This document shows, piece by piece, positions 24,331 through 36,800 of a stretch of 64,000 nucleotides of DNA. The DNA lies in assembly GCF_963678975.1 (NCBI RefSeq), contig NC_089276.1:32070368-32134367 (forward strand), read 5' to 3'. The stretch comes from Dysidea avara. Taxonomy: Eukaryota; Porifera; Demospongiae; Dictyoceratida; Dysideidae. The notes below the pieces were generated by a model. That model did not search any database and had not been told where the DNA came from. It saw only the letters and a list, made by a program, of their open reading frames with translations. Numbering within the stretch: position 1 is the stretch's first letter; each line of letters opens with the position of its first letter. The translations under genes were made by a program, and so were the position numbers.

Positions 24331-25285
24331 TAACATGTGTTTTGATGTGATCGGTGTATACTATCTCAAGCAAATTTCCATCAAAGTAGCTATTTGTATT
24401 TCTCTAAATCATGTTCTTTTGTGTATTAGCAATAGCCTATGCATATTAACATGTGGCACATTCTCATTAGGGACTGAACATAAATAGGAACACAGGCTAG
24501 TGAATAGTTTCCAAGACATATGCACAAAAAATATAGAAGGTGATCAAACAAGTGTTTTCTTGCACAACAACTATCAGATTAAATAAGGAGGTATTTTCAT
24601 CAAAATTAATTGGCTACAGTACGATAACCTCAAGTTAAGTCATGCTGGATGCATATCAATAAGACTTAAGTAAAGGCAACTTCAATTCATGATAAAATGT
24701 ATGCAAGTAATGCACGAATACATAAGTTACATTTACGTAAAAATCATAACAGTTAAACACCAGTTATATCCACGAATGTTTTACGTAATAAAGTAGCTAA
24801 ACAGGTACTATAAGCAGAGTTACTGGGGTCATTACTCCAAAAATGAAACTCGTTACATATTACTTGTTACTTCTATAAAATGTAACATGCTACAGTTACA
24901 CATCACTCCCAAAAAGTAATGAGTTACATATTACACGTTACTCAGAGGACTGTATCTAGTAATGGTATACATGTTACTTTTGTTCATTACAAGCTTTAAG
25001 TAAGTCCAACCTTCTAAATGCAGGCTTCCAACCTACAACTACAAGTGACACGAGTGTGACACATATTTCTCTGGTGTAGTTGTGCCTCAAAAACATACTT
25101 TGTTGTAGTATAATGGTCCCAAGGGCACTCCCCATACACTATCACTCTTTGTTCCTGCCTGTAAGGCCATCTCCAATGCTTTCAGGACCCAAAATTTAAT
25201 AATTCACATGCTGGATACAATGCACATTAAAAGAAGTAACGCATTACAATTTCCAGTTGTAATATTTGTTGCTATTATTGTAATA
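24331..25285. other. No supported gene
   Basis: AT-rich. 24830-24990 is built from repeated GTTACATATTAC/GTAACATG-type segments. No exon recognised. Confidence 0.4.
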
Positions 25286-25289
25286 TGCT

Positions 25290-25572
25290 ATATACAAGTA
25301 CACAAATAATTGGAATTTTCAACACCATAGCACATACGGAGATAAGAAGTACTGAAACAAGCTGGAGTAGTGCATGATAATAAATCACAGTAAAACAATA
25401 AGAAGTGTTATATCCTTACTGTGCTCAAGATACCATAATGGAAATGCACAGTAGGGATATAACACTTCTTATTGATTGAATATCATGCACTACTCTGACT
25501 TGTTGCAGTATTTTTTTGATGTGCTATGGTCCCTACCCTAGTTGAAATTCCAAAAAATTTTGTGTATTTGTT
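25290..25572. mobile_element. Palindromic element, CAGTAGGGATATAACACTTC family
   Basis: Two arms of about 130 bp are inverted copies around GATACCATAATGGAAAT. They contain ACAATAAGAAGTGTTATATC and its inverse, and outward GGAATTTTCAAC and its inverse. Other members are 26035-26345, 34272-34560 and a single arm at 55425-55512. Confidence 0.85.
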
Positions 25573-25599
25573 TGTTAAGTTTTGTTATAAAATAAAATT

Positions 25600-25965
25600 A
25601 TTATGACTGGTGAACCAACGCATATTGCATCAAAGGAAAGAAACAGTGCCGTACATCCCAGCAATCAATTATCATCTGAAAAGTGAAGTATCCATTATGC
25701 TCTTTTGTCAGCTATGTTCAGCCCGTTAACAGCATTACGAATCAAGAACTGTTCAAAAAGCACCTCTGCAATCAAAGTAGCCACTATGAAAAATACGGAC
25801 GATTTCTGTCACGAAGGGAAGCCAACACGTACTACTGCCAAATCAACACCTTTTGCTGTCAGCAAAGATGAATGGGACATAAAGGAGAACACTGGTAAGT
25901 TCATGAAGAATGCATTGTACATACTGCAGTATGCCAAAAGGTATGTGTCCAGCTGAAGCAACGTC
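25600..25965 (+). repeat. Composite repeat with conserved short peptide frame (copy 1)
   Basis: It starts ATTATGACTGGTGAACCAACGCA and carries a frame with ATMKNTDDF, then TTAKSTPFAVSKDEWDIKEN, then MKNALYILQ. The same peptide order is read at 26695-27070 and, on the minus strand, at 54955-55191. It ends towards a short GTCAGTCAGT tract. Probably a transposon-derived unit, not a cellular gene. Confidence 0.55.
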
Positions 25966-26034
25966 AAACAATGAAAAAATCAAGCCCGATGCTTTACTGA
26001 AGGTGTCAGTCAGTCAGTTAGTTAGTCAGTCAAT

Positions 26035-26345
26035 CTATTCAATAACAAGTACACGAAAAAATTTGGAATTTTCAACTAGAGTAGGGACCATAGCACATCG
26101 ATAAAAAGTACTGAAACAAGTTGGAGTAGTCCATGATATTAAATCACTGTAAAACAATAAGAAGTGTTATATCCCTACTGTGCTCAAGATACCATAACGG
26201 AAATGCACAGTAGGGATATAACACTTCTTACTGTTTTACAGTGATTTAATATCATGGACTACTCCAACTTGTTTCAGTACTTTTTATCGATGTGCTATGG
26301 TCCCTACTGTAGTTGAAAATTCCAAATTTTTTCGTGTACTTGTTT
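26035..26345. mobile_element. Near-perfect 310-bp palindromic element
   Basis: The best-preserved member of the family. The arms 26035-26182 and 26196-26345 are almost exact inverted copies, from CAAGTACACGAAAAAATTTG to its inverse, with a short centre (GATACCATAACGGAAAT). It could form a very long hairpin RNA if transcribed. Confidence 0.9.
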
Positions 26346-26389
26346 GTTAACTTTTTTTGTAAATAATTTTATTATGACTGGTGAACCCA

Positions 26390-27505
26390 CGCATACCGCA
26401 TCTCAAAAGGCACTGCGCACCCCAGCTATATCAATTATCGTGTGAAAAGTGAACCATCCATTAGGCTTCGTTGTCAGCTATGTTCAACCCGTTACACAGC
26501 ATTTCGAATCAAGAACTGTTTGAAAAGCACCTCCACAATCCACGCATACCAAAAGAAAGAAATCGTGCTGCACGCCCCAATCATATTAATTATCGTCTGA
26601 AAAGTGAAGTATCCATTACGCTTTGCTGTCGGCTATGTTCAACCCATTACGAATCAAGAACTGTTTGAAAAGCACCTCTGCATATCAAAATATCCATGAT
26701 GAAAAACACGGATGATTTCCGTTTCGAAGGGAAGCCACAGGGCCGCCCACAGGGGGGGGGGGGGGGGGCAACTGGGGCATTTTTCCCCGGGCCCCAGCCT
26801 GAAAGGGGCCCCAGGAGGCCCCATGAAGGGCCCCCTGAATACCTGTTTAAAAGATCAATATACTCTAATAGAGCAGTCAGATCTAAATACTCTAATAGAG
26901 CAGTCACAGTATTCTTCAGAGGAGCAGTGTAGCAAGCTTATAGATAAGGACATATTGTTGGTGATGGGTAGTTATTGTCATTGCCAGCAGGTTGTGAAGA
27001 TGAATGGGACACAAAGGAGGACACTGGTAAGTCCATGAAGAATGCATTGTACGTACTGCGGTATGCCAAAAGGCATCTGTCAGGCTGAAGCGACGTCGAA
27101 CAGTGAAAAAATCAAGCCCGTAGCCTTAGCTGTTATCGAGTTACGCTTGTCTGAAGGCATCAATCAGTCAGTCAGTCAGTCAGTCAGTCAGTCAGTCAGT
27201 CAGTCAGTCAGTCAGTCAGTCAGTCAGTCAGTCAGTCAGTCAGTCAGTCAGTCAGTCAGTCAGTCAGTCAGTCAGTCAGTCAGTCAGTCAGTCAGTCAGT
27301 CAGTCAGTTACTCAGGTAGTAAAAAATTTCGTCAAATTAAAAAAATTTAAATTCCGTAGCAACTTGTTAAAAGTGTTTCTGGTCGATCTGAAAGCTTGTT
27401 TGGGCTTAGTTTTACCTCACCAATACTGCCTCATCGTTGTAAGGGAAAATTAAGGCTGATTTTTGGGTGATGTTATTTCGTGGGCCACGCCTACTCCTTT
27501 GTGGT
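26390..27505 (+). repeat. Composite repeat (copies 2-3) with G-rich insertion and (CAGT)n
   Basis: Successive partial copies of the MFNPL..NQELF and MKNTDDF peptide units occur at 26471-26700. A G/C-rich insertion with the CTCTAATAGAGCAGTCA motif follows at 26750-26960. The unit resumes (GATGAATGGGACACAAAGGA ... CATGAAGAATGCATTGTA), ends in (CAGT)n, and has a tail with CTTGTTTGGGCTTAGTTTTAC and GTGGGCCACGCCTACTCC. The same tail is at 54655-54850 in reverse. Confidence 0.7.
27163..27308. repeat. (CAGT)n microsatellite
   Basis: About 36 almost uninterrupted CAGT units. Shorter tracts of the same motif end other copies of the composite repeat (26008-26030, 48362-48382, 54853-54883, 63408-63431). 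Confidence 0.97.
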
Positions 27506-27800
27506 CCCTACTATACAGTTACTATCATACTGTATGATTTTAAAAAATCCATAGCAGCTTGTTGAAAGAGTTTTGGGTCGATCTGAAGGCTTGTTTGGGC
27601 TTAGTTTTACAGTACTAACATACAGTATGTTTACCCATTACTACAAAGTAATATTATTAGAATACATAATGAGTTACTTTTGTAATGTATTACCCCAACT
27701 CTGACTATAAGAATTTCTTAACTTATTAACATTCCATTGAAAACAAACACTGCCCATGCAGTACATGTCTGTGTCACTGTACAGCTGTATATTGAGCATA

Positions 27801-30800
27801 TTAATGTACTTGCCTGGTTGGATCCTCTGCTTTTGGAAATAGTCTTGGTTGAGGGTCAATCCTGCCTCCATGTTTGAAACCAAAAGTCACCTGCATCATC
27901 ATGAGCAGAAAATATATAGTATATTAAACCAGCTAGGGTTACAAAAGTCAAAGGTGCCAGCAGAGTAGAGTTACCGCCCTTAGCCATTTTGGTTATCACC
28001 TTAACCCTGTATAGGTACAAACACCACTTACTAATTAGAAGAAAATTAAAATTAGACCATGCAGGTTACTATCTGAGTCAAAGTGTGGATGGTTTCAACT
28101 CTGATGCAGCTACAAAATTTATAAAGATACCTCTCATTCAATCCTCTTTCTCTCTAACTATGAATTTAACAGAAACTCAGTTAATTGGAAGTCATACAAA
28201 AGAATCCATATGATTACCACAAAAATCATTTTGTTGCATCACACAATTACATTTACGTACGTAATAACAATATGTTTACACTGTGTGTTACAGCACATGG
28301 CTTTGCAATAAGGAGTAAGAAGGAGCTATGTTTAAGGGAATCTGTGTTGTTCACACAAAATTTTTGCAGCAAGTATAACAATGTGATTTTAGTATGGTAC
28401 CCTAGATAGTGAGTAGAGCATTTCTGTGTTATCTTAGCATACCTGTCCAGTAAGTAAGTCCTCTGTATTTGTGCTGGCCTGTGTAATGTATGTGGACGTA
28501 GTAACCATTGATGTAAAGAATCGGCTTCTGATGCTGTAGTGAATAGTACACACAACTTTGCTGATGCCTTGCAAGTTTTAAGGGTTATTAGCTCCATTGT
28601 GTATCAACTGGTAAGTATAATTGTAGCCCATACTACCATACAGTGTCACGACAGTGTCTTAATACAAGTTCCCTTTATCGTTAGTTGATGCCAAACAATT
28701 AAATTCTTGGCAAATAAAGACCTCGCTTATCTGAATGCATAGTTTGCAAGTAGGGGACTTTCAAATATAATCCAAGTTTAGCATGTAGGGTCTGTGTGTT
28801 AGAACTGTATAAAGTTTGTGGAGAATGCATGTAATTAGAATTGAACGACATCTGGTATACTGTAACCTGAAGTACAGTAAAGATATTTAATTGAGTTACT
28901 ACTTTTATGTAGATTTTTTTAGATACAGTTGTCAAACAGTATAGTAGTATAAAATGCTATAATCTTTAAAAATCTTCCTAGAGACATCTTACACAATGAA
29001 AATCACTTTCACAGAATAATATTAGCTTATCTAAATCAAATACAGCATTAAAAAATAAAATGCTTACAGAAACCCAGATATTTAATTTTAAATGATAACC
29101 AAACTCAATTTTTTGTCTACCGGCATGCCAATTTTCCTGCCCTAAACATAGTTGCAAGGATGGAGGCCAAACAAAGCAGCACACAGCCACTATTTTACAC
29201 CACATTTAACAAACTCATCAGTGGTATGTGCTTTTTGGGGTACCAACGAGTGCATGCCTTCTGTGCCTTCCTTGTCTTTCATATTATCTTCAATCAGGCT
29301 TGTCTGTCATCTTTATGCAATCAAGACATTAATTTTTGAGCAACATACTTAGATGCCACAAACCTATCGAGGGGGGTTTCCAGTGGTTTCAGAAACCCCT
29401 TTGGATTTTACACACTGCTTTAAACATTAAGAGATTGAAACTTCAGGTTTCTAGAATCTGAAATCTATCATGGAACAGGAAACATCTTAAACTTAAATAA
29501 TAGTTTCTCACCTGATAGCAACTTAACTCAGTATTATTCTGAATTATGATTTTGGTGAAAAGATCGAGATACTCTAATAAAGCAGTCAGGAAATATAAAC
29601 TACTCTAATATAACAGTCACTTAGCTCTAGTGGAAACCCCTTTTCAAAATTCCTGCGTATTCCCCTGTATTAAGGCACTTACACTAGTCTACTTTAAGAA
29701 GTACTGGACTCCCAGTAGATACCTGTAACTCGAGATCATGCCCATTGACGACCTTGGTTGATTGATAACAAGGAGACCACAGCTCTTAATAATCTATTTG
29801 CTCGATCACAATGACCACAACCCTGTCTAGCCATATTTTATAATGTTAGCATAGTAAAAATATGAAACAGTGGCACATGCCCCCTGGTAGCAATAGGCTT
29901 GAGATACTCTAATACACCAGTCACCCTAATAAAACAGTCACACGTGTACAGCTAGCTGGATGCTATAACAAAAAAAAATTAAAAATTATTAACTTTAAAA
30001 TGAAGTAAGGATTCAAGTGATAAAAAGTAGAGATGAATGATAGTATTACATGTACAGCTTGATGGGAAAATCCCTACTTTGGCAATGAAAGAAAAATACT
30101 GTTATAACTTACTACATGCTAATGTAGGGATTTTTCACAGAGCTATGCTATAATACCATCATTCATCTCTTGTTTCACTACTCTTTTTCACTTGGATCAC
30201 TACTTCATTTTTTAATATACCATATTATAAAGTATACAAATTTATTGCACTCACCAGTTTTAATAGTGCGTCTGTAGTGATATTCTTCAAATCAGTAGCT
30301 TGATTATACATGTTATCAATGTGTGTCACATTGTATCCCAGCACCAAGTCTGTTACAACACATCATAGCACACAACAGCTACTATATAATACAGTATTCA
30401 CATTACCTATGATAGTACCAACAGTCAGGTCATCTGTGTACTCTGAAATATCACAGGTGTGCTGAAATTTGTCCATACCACTTTACCAAAAAAAATTACA
30501 AAGTTAAACTGTAACCTATAGTACTAAAGTATAACACAATACAACATTGCAAAAGACAACAAAGCGTTGCAATTAGGCACCACTTAAAGGAGAACATGTG
30601 CATGTTGTTGTTAACATGGGCCCATTAAACCCAGTAGAAGTGAATCTCATCCACCACTTCACACAAAGCACCTCTCAAACAGTGTCTACTATATTAACCA
30701 TTGCAAAGACCAGATATTCTCCACAACTAATGAAAGGTTTTATAGAGCCAAAAGAAACAAAAGCACATGGACCACTGTGATCCCAACAACACATTAACCC

Positions 30801-33800
30801 CAACATCACTGGCATGCAGATACTTAGGTATGCTCTCAATTTTGTAATTCTTGGGGTATTAATGCCAAACACATATTTATCAAACAACACTGAACACATC
30901 ATACTGAACACATCACAAAAAAATCAGCATCTATTTACTTGAAATATTTTTCCAGTTTCATCATTAATGGTAAACTGATGCAGTATGTAGCTCCAGCTGA
31001 ATACCAGTATATTCTTCGACTTATATTCTGAAAGTGTGACTAGTATACATGCTGTACTGATACAATATTTCAATAAGACCAAAAACAGAAAGTGCTCAGA
31101 ATTAATGATCATTTGATAAACAAATAACCTAGCCATATATACTAGTACATTAAAAAAATTATTAATTTTAAAAATGAAGTAGCTAAGGATCTAAGCAATA
31201 AAAATTAGTGAGACAAGAGATGAATGATGGTATTACAACATAGGTCAGTGGTAAAATTCCTACACTGGCATGTCATGACAATTTCAGTGTCAAAGTGGGG
31301 ATTTTCCCATAGAGCTATGCTATAATACCATAATTCATCTCGTCTCATTAGTTTTTATTGCTTAGATCTCTACTTCATTTTTAAATTAATAATTTTTATT
31401 GCACTAGTTATGTAGTTTAGTTATTTGTTATACGTAGGTACAGCTATGATACACACATGGAACTGTTTTATTAAAATATCGAACGTGAAGGGTAACTACT
31501 TATCTCAGGGACTATGTACATGATATTTAAGGGATGTATGTTTTTCACCATGCTACCAATAAGAAGTGTGTATTAATGGTCAATCACTAGAAGGACAGCT
31601 AGATCATTAAGAGGTGTGTCCCTCCATTATTATTGGTCCACCTGTGCTAGATTATAAAGGGGCATGTTGCTCAATTGTGATTTGTTCATAAAAGGTCCTA
31701 TCATGCAGGTACAGTGTCTACCAACCATCTACCAGTCATAGATTAGTGTGAATATTTTAAATAAATCTGTGGCGTGCAAGTGTTGATACGGAAAATTAAT
31801 GTCTCAAGTTTCCTAGTGTATGACCAGGAGGACCAAAGATAAAAGGAAAGGTAAGGTGCAGAAGGCACACACTTATTGGAATCCAAAAAGGTATGGACAA
31901 CCAGAAATACATCTAATTCTGGACACTACTACGCTGTGTTCGTATCTATTTGTATAGGGGATGGTGTAGTCCCAGGAAGGGATGCCCAAAGAATAATCCC
32001 ATGTGTTGAAGAGTAATATGTATGATGTCAACAAACATAACTCATGCAAGGATTTTAGAGTGTAAAGCTTTACTGAAGGAAGTGTTTCAGTAGCTATATC
32101 TAAAAAGTCAGCTTTACTTAATTTGGTGCCATGTAAGTTATATAGCTACGCCATGCAGTCTAGCACTGACCCAACAGCCACTCTAGCTAGCTATAACACT
32201 ATAAGCATTAATTCTAACTGCAATAAAATATTTTGTTGCAGTTAGCTCTGTATGTTGTGTAAGATCCTTCTTATATAAATGTGTTAGTGCTAAAGATACG
32301 TACAATAAACAAACTGTTTTTCTAAGCAATGTGCAAGAAAGTATAGTTCATATTTTGAGGATTAGCTATTTCTGCTTGCCAACCACAGTATAAACGCACT
32401 TGCCTTCTGGCCTAACGGCCCTCAGGTTCGTGCGTTTATATCAGGCAGAGCACTCGTACCCGTTGTATAACTATATAAGGGGTGCACTGAAGCTACAGTT
32501 TTGAGTAACCAGCTCCTCTCCCTTTTGTCCTTTTTACTGGGATACAGAAAGAAAGGTCTGGTTGTTTGGATCCATGCAATAAAAAGGAAAAAGGGCATAT
32601 CAACTCTACACCAAAATGATATTGTTACATATTTTGTACAACATAATAAAACTCACAGTAACTCCGATAGTTCTTGGATATCTTCCTATGTAATATGGTT
32701 TGGTGGGATCATATTTAGTCAGTAAATTTGATAATTCCTTGACATTGACGTAAATATCATCATCAAAGTGACAATACCATTGAACTCTAATAAATATAAG
32801 AAAAACTTGTATTAGTTCACCATCCAGTGTTTTTCTAACCTGAAGGAAACTAACTTTGACATAGATCTGATGTAGAAAAGTTTATTGACAACTACATCAC
32901 ATCTTACTATAGCATCAGTGCAATAGTGTATAGGCACTGCTGCCACTTAGGTAAAAAAAATATGACTTCTCTAACAATGCTTTCAAAATATTGTTTACAG
33001 AGTATCTTGATTTAAGTTGGCGAAGTTCATATAAGTTTTAGATGTAAACTTGTGTTGCAGTTTGCATGCTGTCTCCTAACTGCATTTGTTTTCCAAGGTT
33101 GCTCAAGCTTTATTCTTCATTCATGTGTACTAGCTTTCAAAACACAAATGGAATAGTGTTAAAACTATCAGTACATTAAATAGGAGTGTCATTAGTTACA
33201 CAAACAACACCAATACATGGAATAATATTTTTGTGCATACATATTGTACTATCTTAACCGATGAGTTATATTTTAGAATTTGCACTGAAACAAAAACTCT
33301 CATGAAGTGACTTACTGTTGTACATCTGTTTTGTGTCTTTTGAAGTAGTCATAGAACTGTCCATATTCTACACCAGACTTGCAACACAAACCTTCCCTGT
33401 AGATAAACATGGACATGTACATAAAGCAACTTTTGATGATAAAGTACTAGGGACATATGTATTGTGTATAAGATAAAAGTCCTATAGCATTACATTATTA
33501 AATTTTTAAAAAGTTATTGTTCCACTTTAACTATACATTGTATAGTAGTGTATGCATGTATATGTTATGCAACATTAATTTTACAATGAAATAATTTTAC
33601 ATTGAAAATTTGTCTTTTTATCTTATTCTCCCTGAGGCATTATTTTGCAACATTAAAACAAGCTTGTAAATTAAAGGTCTTATTTAAAGAAACAATTTGA
33701 TTTTTAGAACTTACTAGGCAATTTCATTATCATTAGCGTTGGCCATGAAATTCTATAAAGTTACCAGCCAATTTGTAGTTTAGTAACACTCCAAGGGCAG

Positions 33801-36800
33801 ATAAATGCAAAAAACATTATGGCTTATAAAAATGATCATAACTTTGATCGAGCTATTGCCTTCACAAAAGTCAATAGATTAACATCTTTAATTTGGACCA
33901 TGTTTTTTAACAGTGTAAAATTATGCCTCAAGGAAATAAAAACGAATGATGAATTTCACTACAACAATAATTGCAAAGGTCACCAAAAGTTAAATCTGCA
34001 ATGGTACTGTGTCAAAAATGAAGATCATTTAGGAGTACAATTGATATGGAAAGTCTCACAAATGACTTATGCACTATGCCACTCTACTATAATGTGCTTG
34101 GACAAAATTGTGTACCCTGCATGAGGCCTAGGGAAGGTTAAAACTATAGTGAATATATATTTAGTCCTTGTAATTGTAATTAAGTTAGGTAATCCTAAGG
34201 CTGTAGCACAAGTTGCTGTCAGGCCTTCAGTGCTGGTCACTATAAAGTGTTGATAATAACAAGCCCACAAAAGATTTGGAAATTTTAACTAGAGTAGGGA
34301 CCATAGTGCATCAATAAGAAGTACTGAAGTAGTGCACAATATTAAATCACAGTAAAACAATAAGAAGTGTTATATTCCTACTGTGCATTTCAATATGGTA
34401 AATATGGTATCTTGAGCACAGTAGGGATATAGCTAACACTTCTTATTGTTTTACTGTGAATTAATATCATGGACTACTCCAACTTGTTTCAGTACTTTTT
34501 ATCGATGTGCTATGGTCCTTACTCTATTTGAAAATTCTAAATTTTTTGTGCACTTTTGTACCATTAAGGTAAGAAGAGTTCATGGTTTCCAGCCCATTTA
34601 TATTAATTTTTTAAAATGACCGTTTACTTATGAGTGCTTTGTTTTGGTACAGCATAGGATATTTCAAATAGAAGTAACAACTTGTTTGAAAGCCCATGCA
34701 TGGTTATATTTAACAAGGTGCACACTAACAATATGTCCTGCCAAACATTATATGTGATTACATATGGCTTTGTAGCTATATATGCCACTTTAGCGTGGGC
34801 AATTTAACTCGAATATTTCCTGGGAATTGTCATGATATGTTCGATGTCCAACTAGCTCAAAGAAACAGCACACTTTTTCTCATTGTATTGAGCAACAAGC
34901 AGCTTTACATTGTGGACACATTGGATTTTTAGCAAAGGCTGAGTGTAGTCATGAAATTACGACTAGCTGATTGTACACTATAATTATGATGAATGATCAC
35001 TTATAGTTATTTGGGCAATGACCATTGCAAATTTGCATGTATCCTATGTACACCACATGGAACAAGATCACTACATTGAATATAGGTTAGTAACTTGTAG
35101 TCCTAAGTACAGCGTACTTCACTTATAATACAGTAACTTACTTACTGTCGCAAAATTAAAAACTTCAATCCCACAGTCGTAAGTATAGTAATATTGTGTA
35201 TTGAAACGTGATGGATGTATATGTGTATATATATATTATAAGCAAATCCATTGTAGCCATGGTATAACTATTACCAAGAGTTAGGTATTATGTACTCTTG
35301 TTACTACAGACATAAGGTACACGTAATGCACAATCACTGACCGATGATGCTTTATTAGGCATTTTGTTGTGACAAGATGAAATCCTAAACAGAGAATACA
35401 TCTATATAATGTAGCTAGTAGTAATACATGAACAGACATACCATACCTTCTTTAATCAACTCTTCTTCAAACAATTTGCAATTTACAAAACTTTCATTAA
35501 CATGGTCTGAAACTATTGTAAACTATAAGATATAAATTAATGAATGTACTGTTTTATTACATATACAAGTATATAAACACATTGAAATTGTTATGCTCTG
35601 TTTAAGTTCCATCATAATCTATAGTATGTGCATGTTGAACTGAGCCTTGCAGTGCTCCTGGTACAGAACATCAAGTCCATAATTCAAGTCAAAGCATATT
35701 TTTTCTGCTAGCATACATAGATACAGACAAGGCTAAGAATAAAAGTTTTGGGTGTAAAAATCTCCTATGTACAGCATTGTAGCACAGTATAGTAGAGTGT
35801 ATGTTATGGTGAAACCTCACCAGGAGTACAAACATGCATGTTGATAACTAGACATCTTGTGAATGTAGGTCTGGTTTACTTGAATTCTATAGCATGAGTT
35901 CATAGGAAATGTGTCAATTATACTAATGAACACCTACTGGAGTGTTAAAAGACTCACAACCAGGCATATACTTACTTACTTCCCATCCTGTGTGAATGGG
36001 GATGATTACTTGTTGTGTTTTTATATTACCTAAACGTTATCAAAGCACAAAGTTCTAAACCAGCAGTACAAGTGGCAACTAGCTGTCTGAAGGCAAGCTC
36101 CTACTAGCTTCCCAAAAGTATTGTGAGAAAAATGCATGTACGCCTGCATGCACTACCTGTATGTGAACGTTTCTAGCTTAAACAAACTTTATGCAAAAAC
36201 AAAATTAATATTGTATGCATGCATGCATAATTTTCTTTACAAGGGAAGTAAATGTTACGTATAGTCAATAAATGTGTAATACTAGAGAAGATCAGATCCA
36301 GCAGGTGCACATAAATTCTTCACTCTCACACTATCCATTAGACCCATCATAATGTAAATTATATTGATGCTCAACTAGATAAGACGTCTGATTAATCATT
36401 CATGAGATACTCTAGTTGAACAAATATTCTAACTAAAAAGTAGTCATAAATTACAGGCAAGTACATGCATTTAATACAAAAATCCTAATAAGTAAGTCTG
36501 TGTATGGCACACATGGTGCTGCAAATACAAGACTTTTGATACTGAGGTATACTTAATGGAGATCATCAATGTATTGCAATGAATTTAAGACCACAAAGTG
36601 ATTCAATACACAAGTTACTCTTACATGTATATAGCTTTTACCCTTTGCTGGACACCCTTTCCAGTAGTCATTGTATACTTTGTACGATCTGCGACCACGT
36701 TCAAAATTGCATGGCAAAATTAAACTTTGATAACTGATTTTTGTTGGCATTTTGATACCGACCAATACAGTGGCAATCCTAAACCTTAAATACAGAAAGG

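Larger units (their letters stand above)
29826..32388. repeat. 2.6-kb duplicated block, copy 2 (inside the Fringe-like gene)
   Basis: It matches 521-3100 in the same orientation, with scattered substitutions and small indels. It carries exons 7-9 of the complete gene plus both family A foldbacks (29969-30217 and 31151-31397). The match ends at CCAACCACAG, where a palindrome starts. Confidence 0.9.

Noticed and set aside
27163..27308. CRISPR-like regular array
   Set aside because: It is a simple tetranucleotide repeat without spacers. The minisatellites at 8 and 61 kb likewise have no unique spacers, and the genome is eukaryotic.
27042..27350. Gln-Ser-Val repeat protein
   Set aside because: Translation of the (CAGT)n microsatellite.
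33819..34124. 101-codon plus-strand frame
   Set aside because: It lies antisense in Fringe intron 4, next to repeat sequence, with no recognisable domain.
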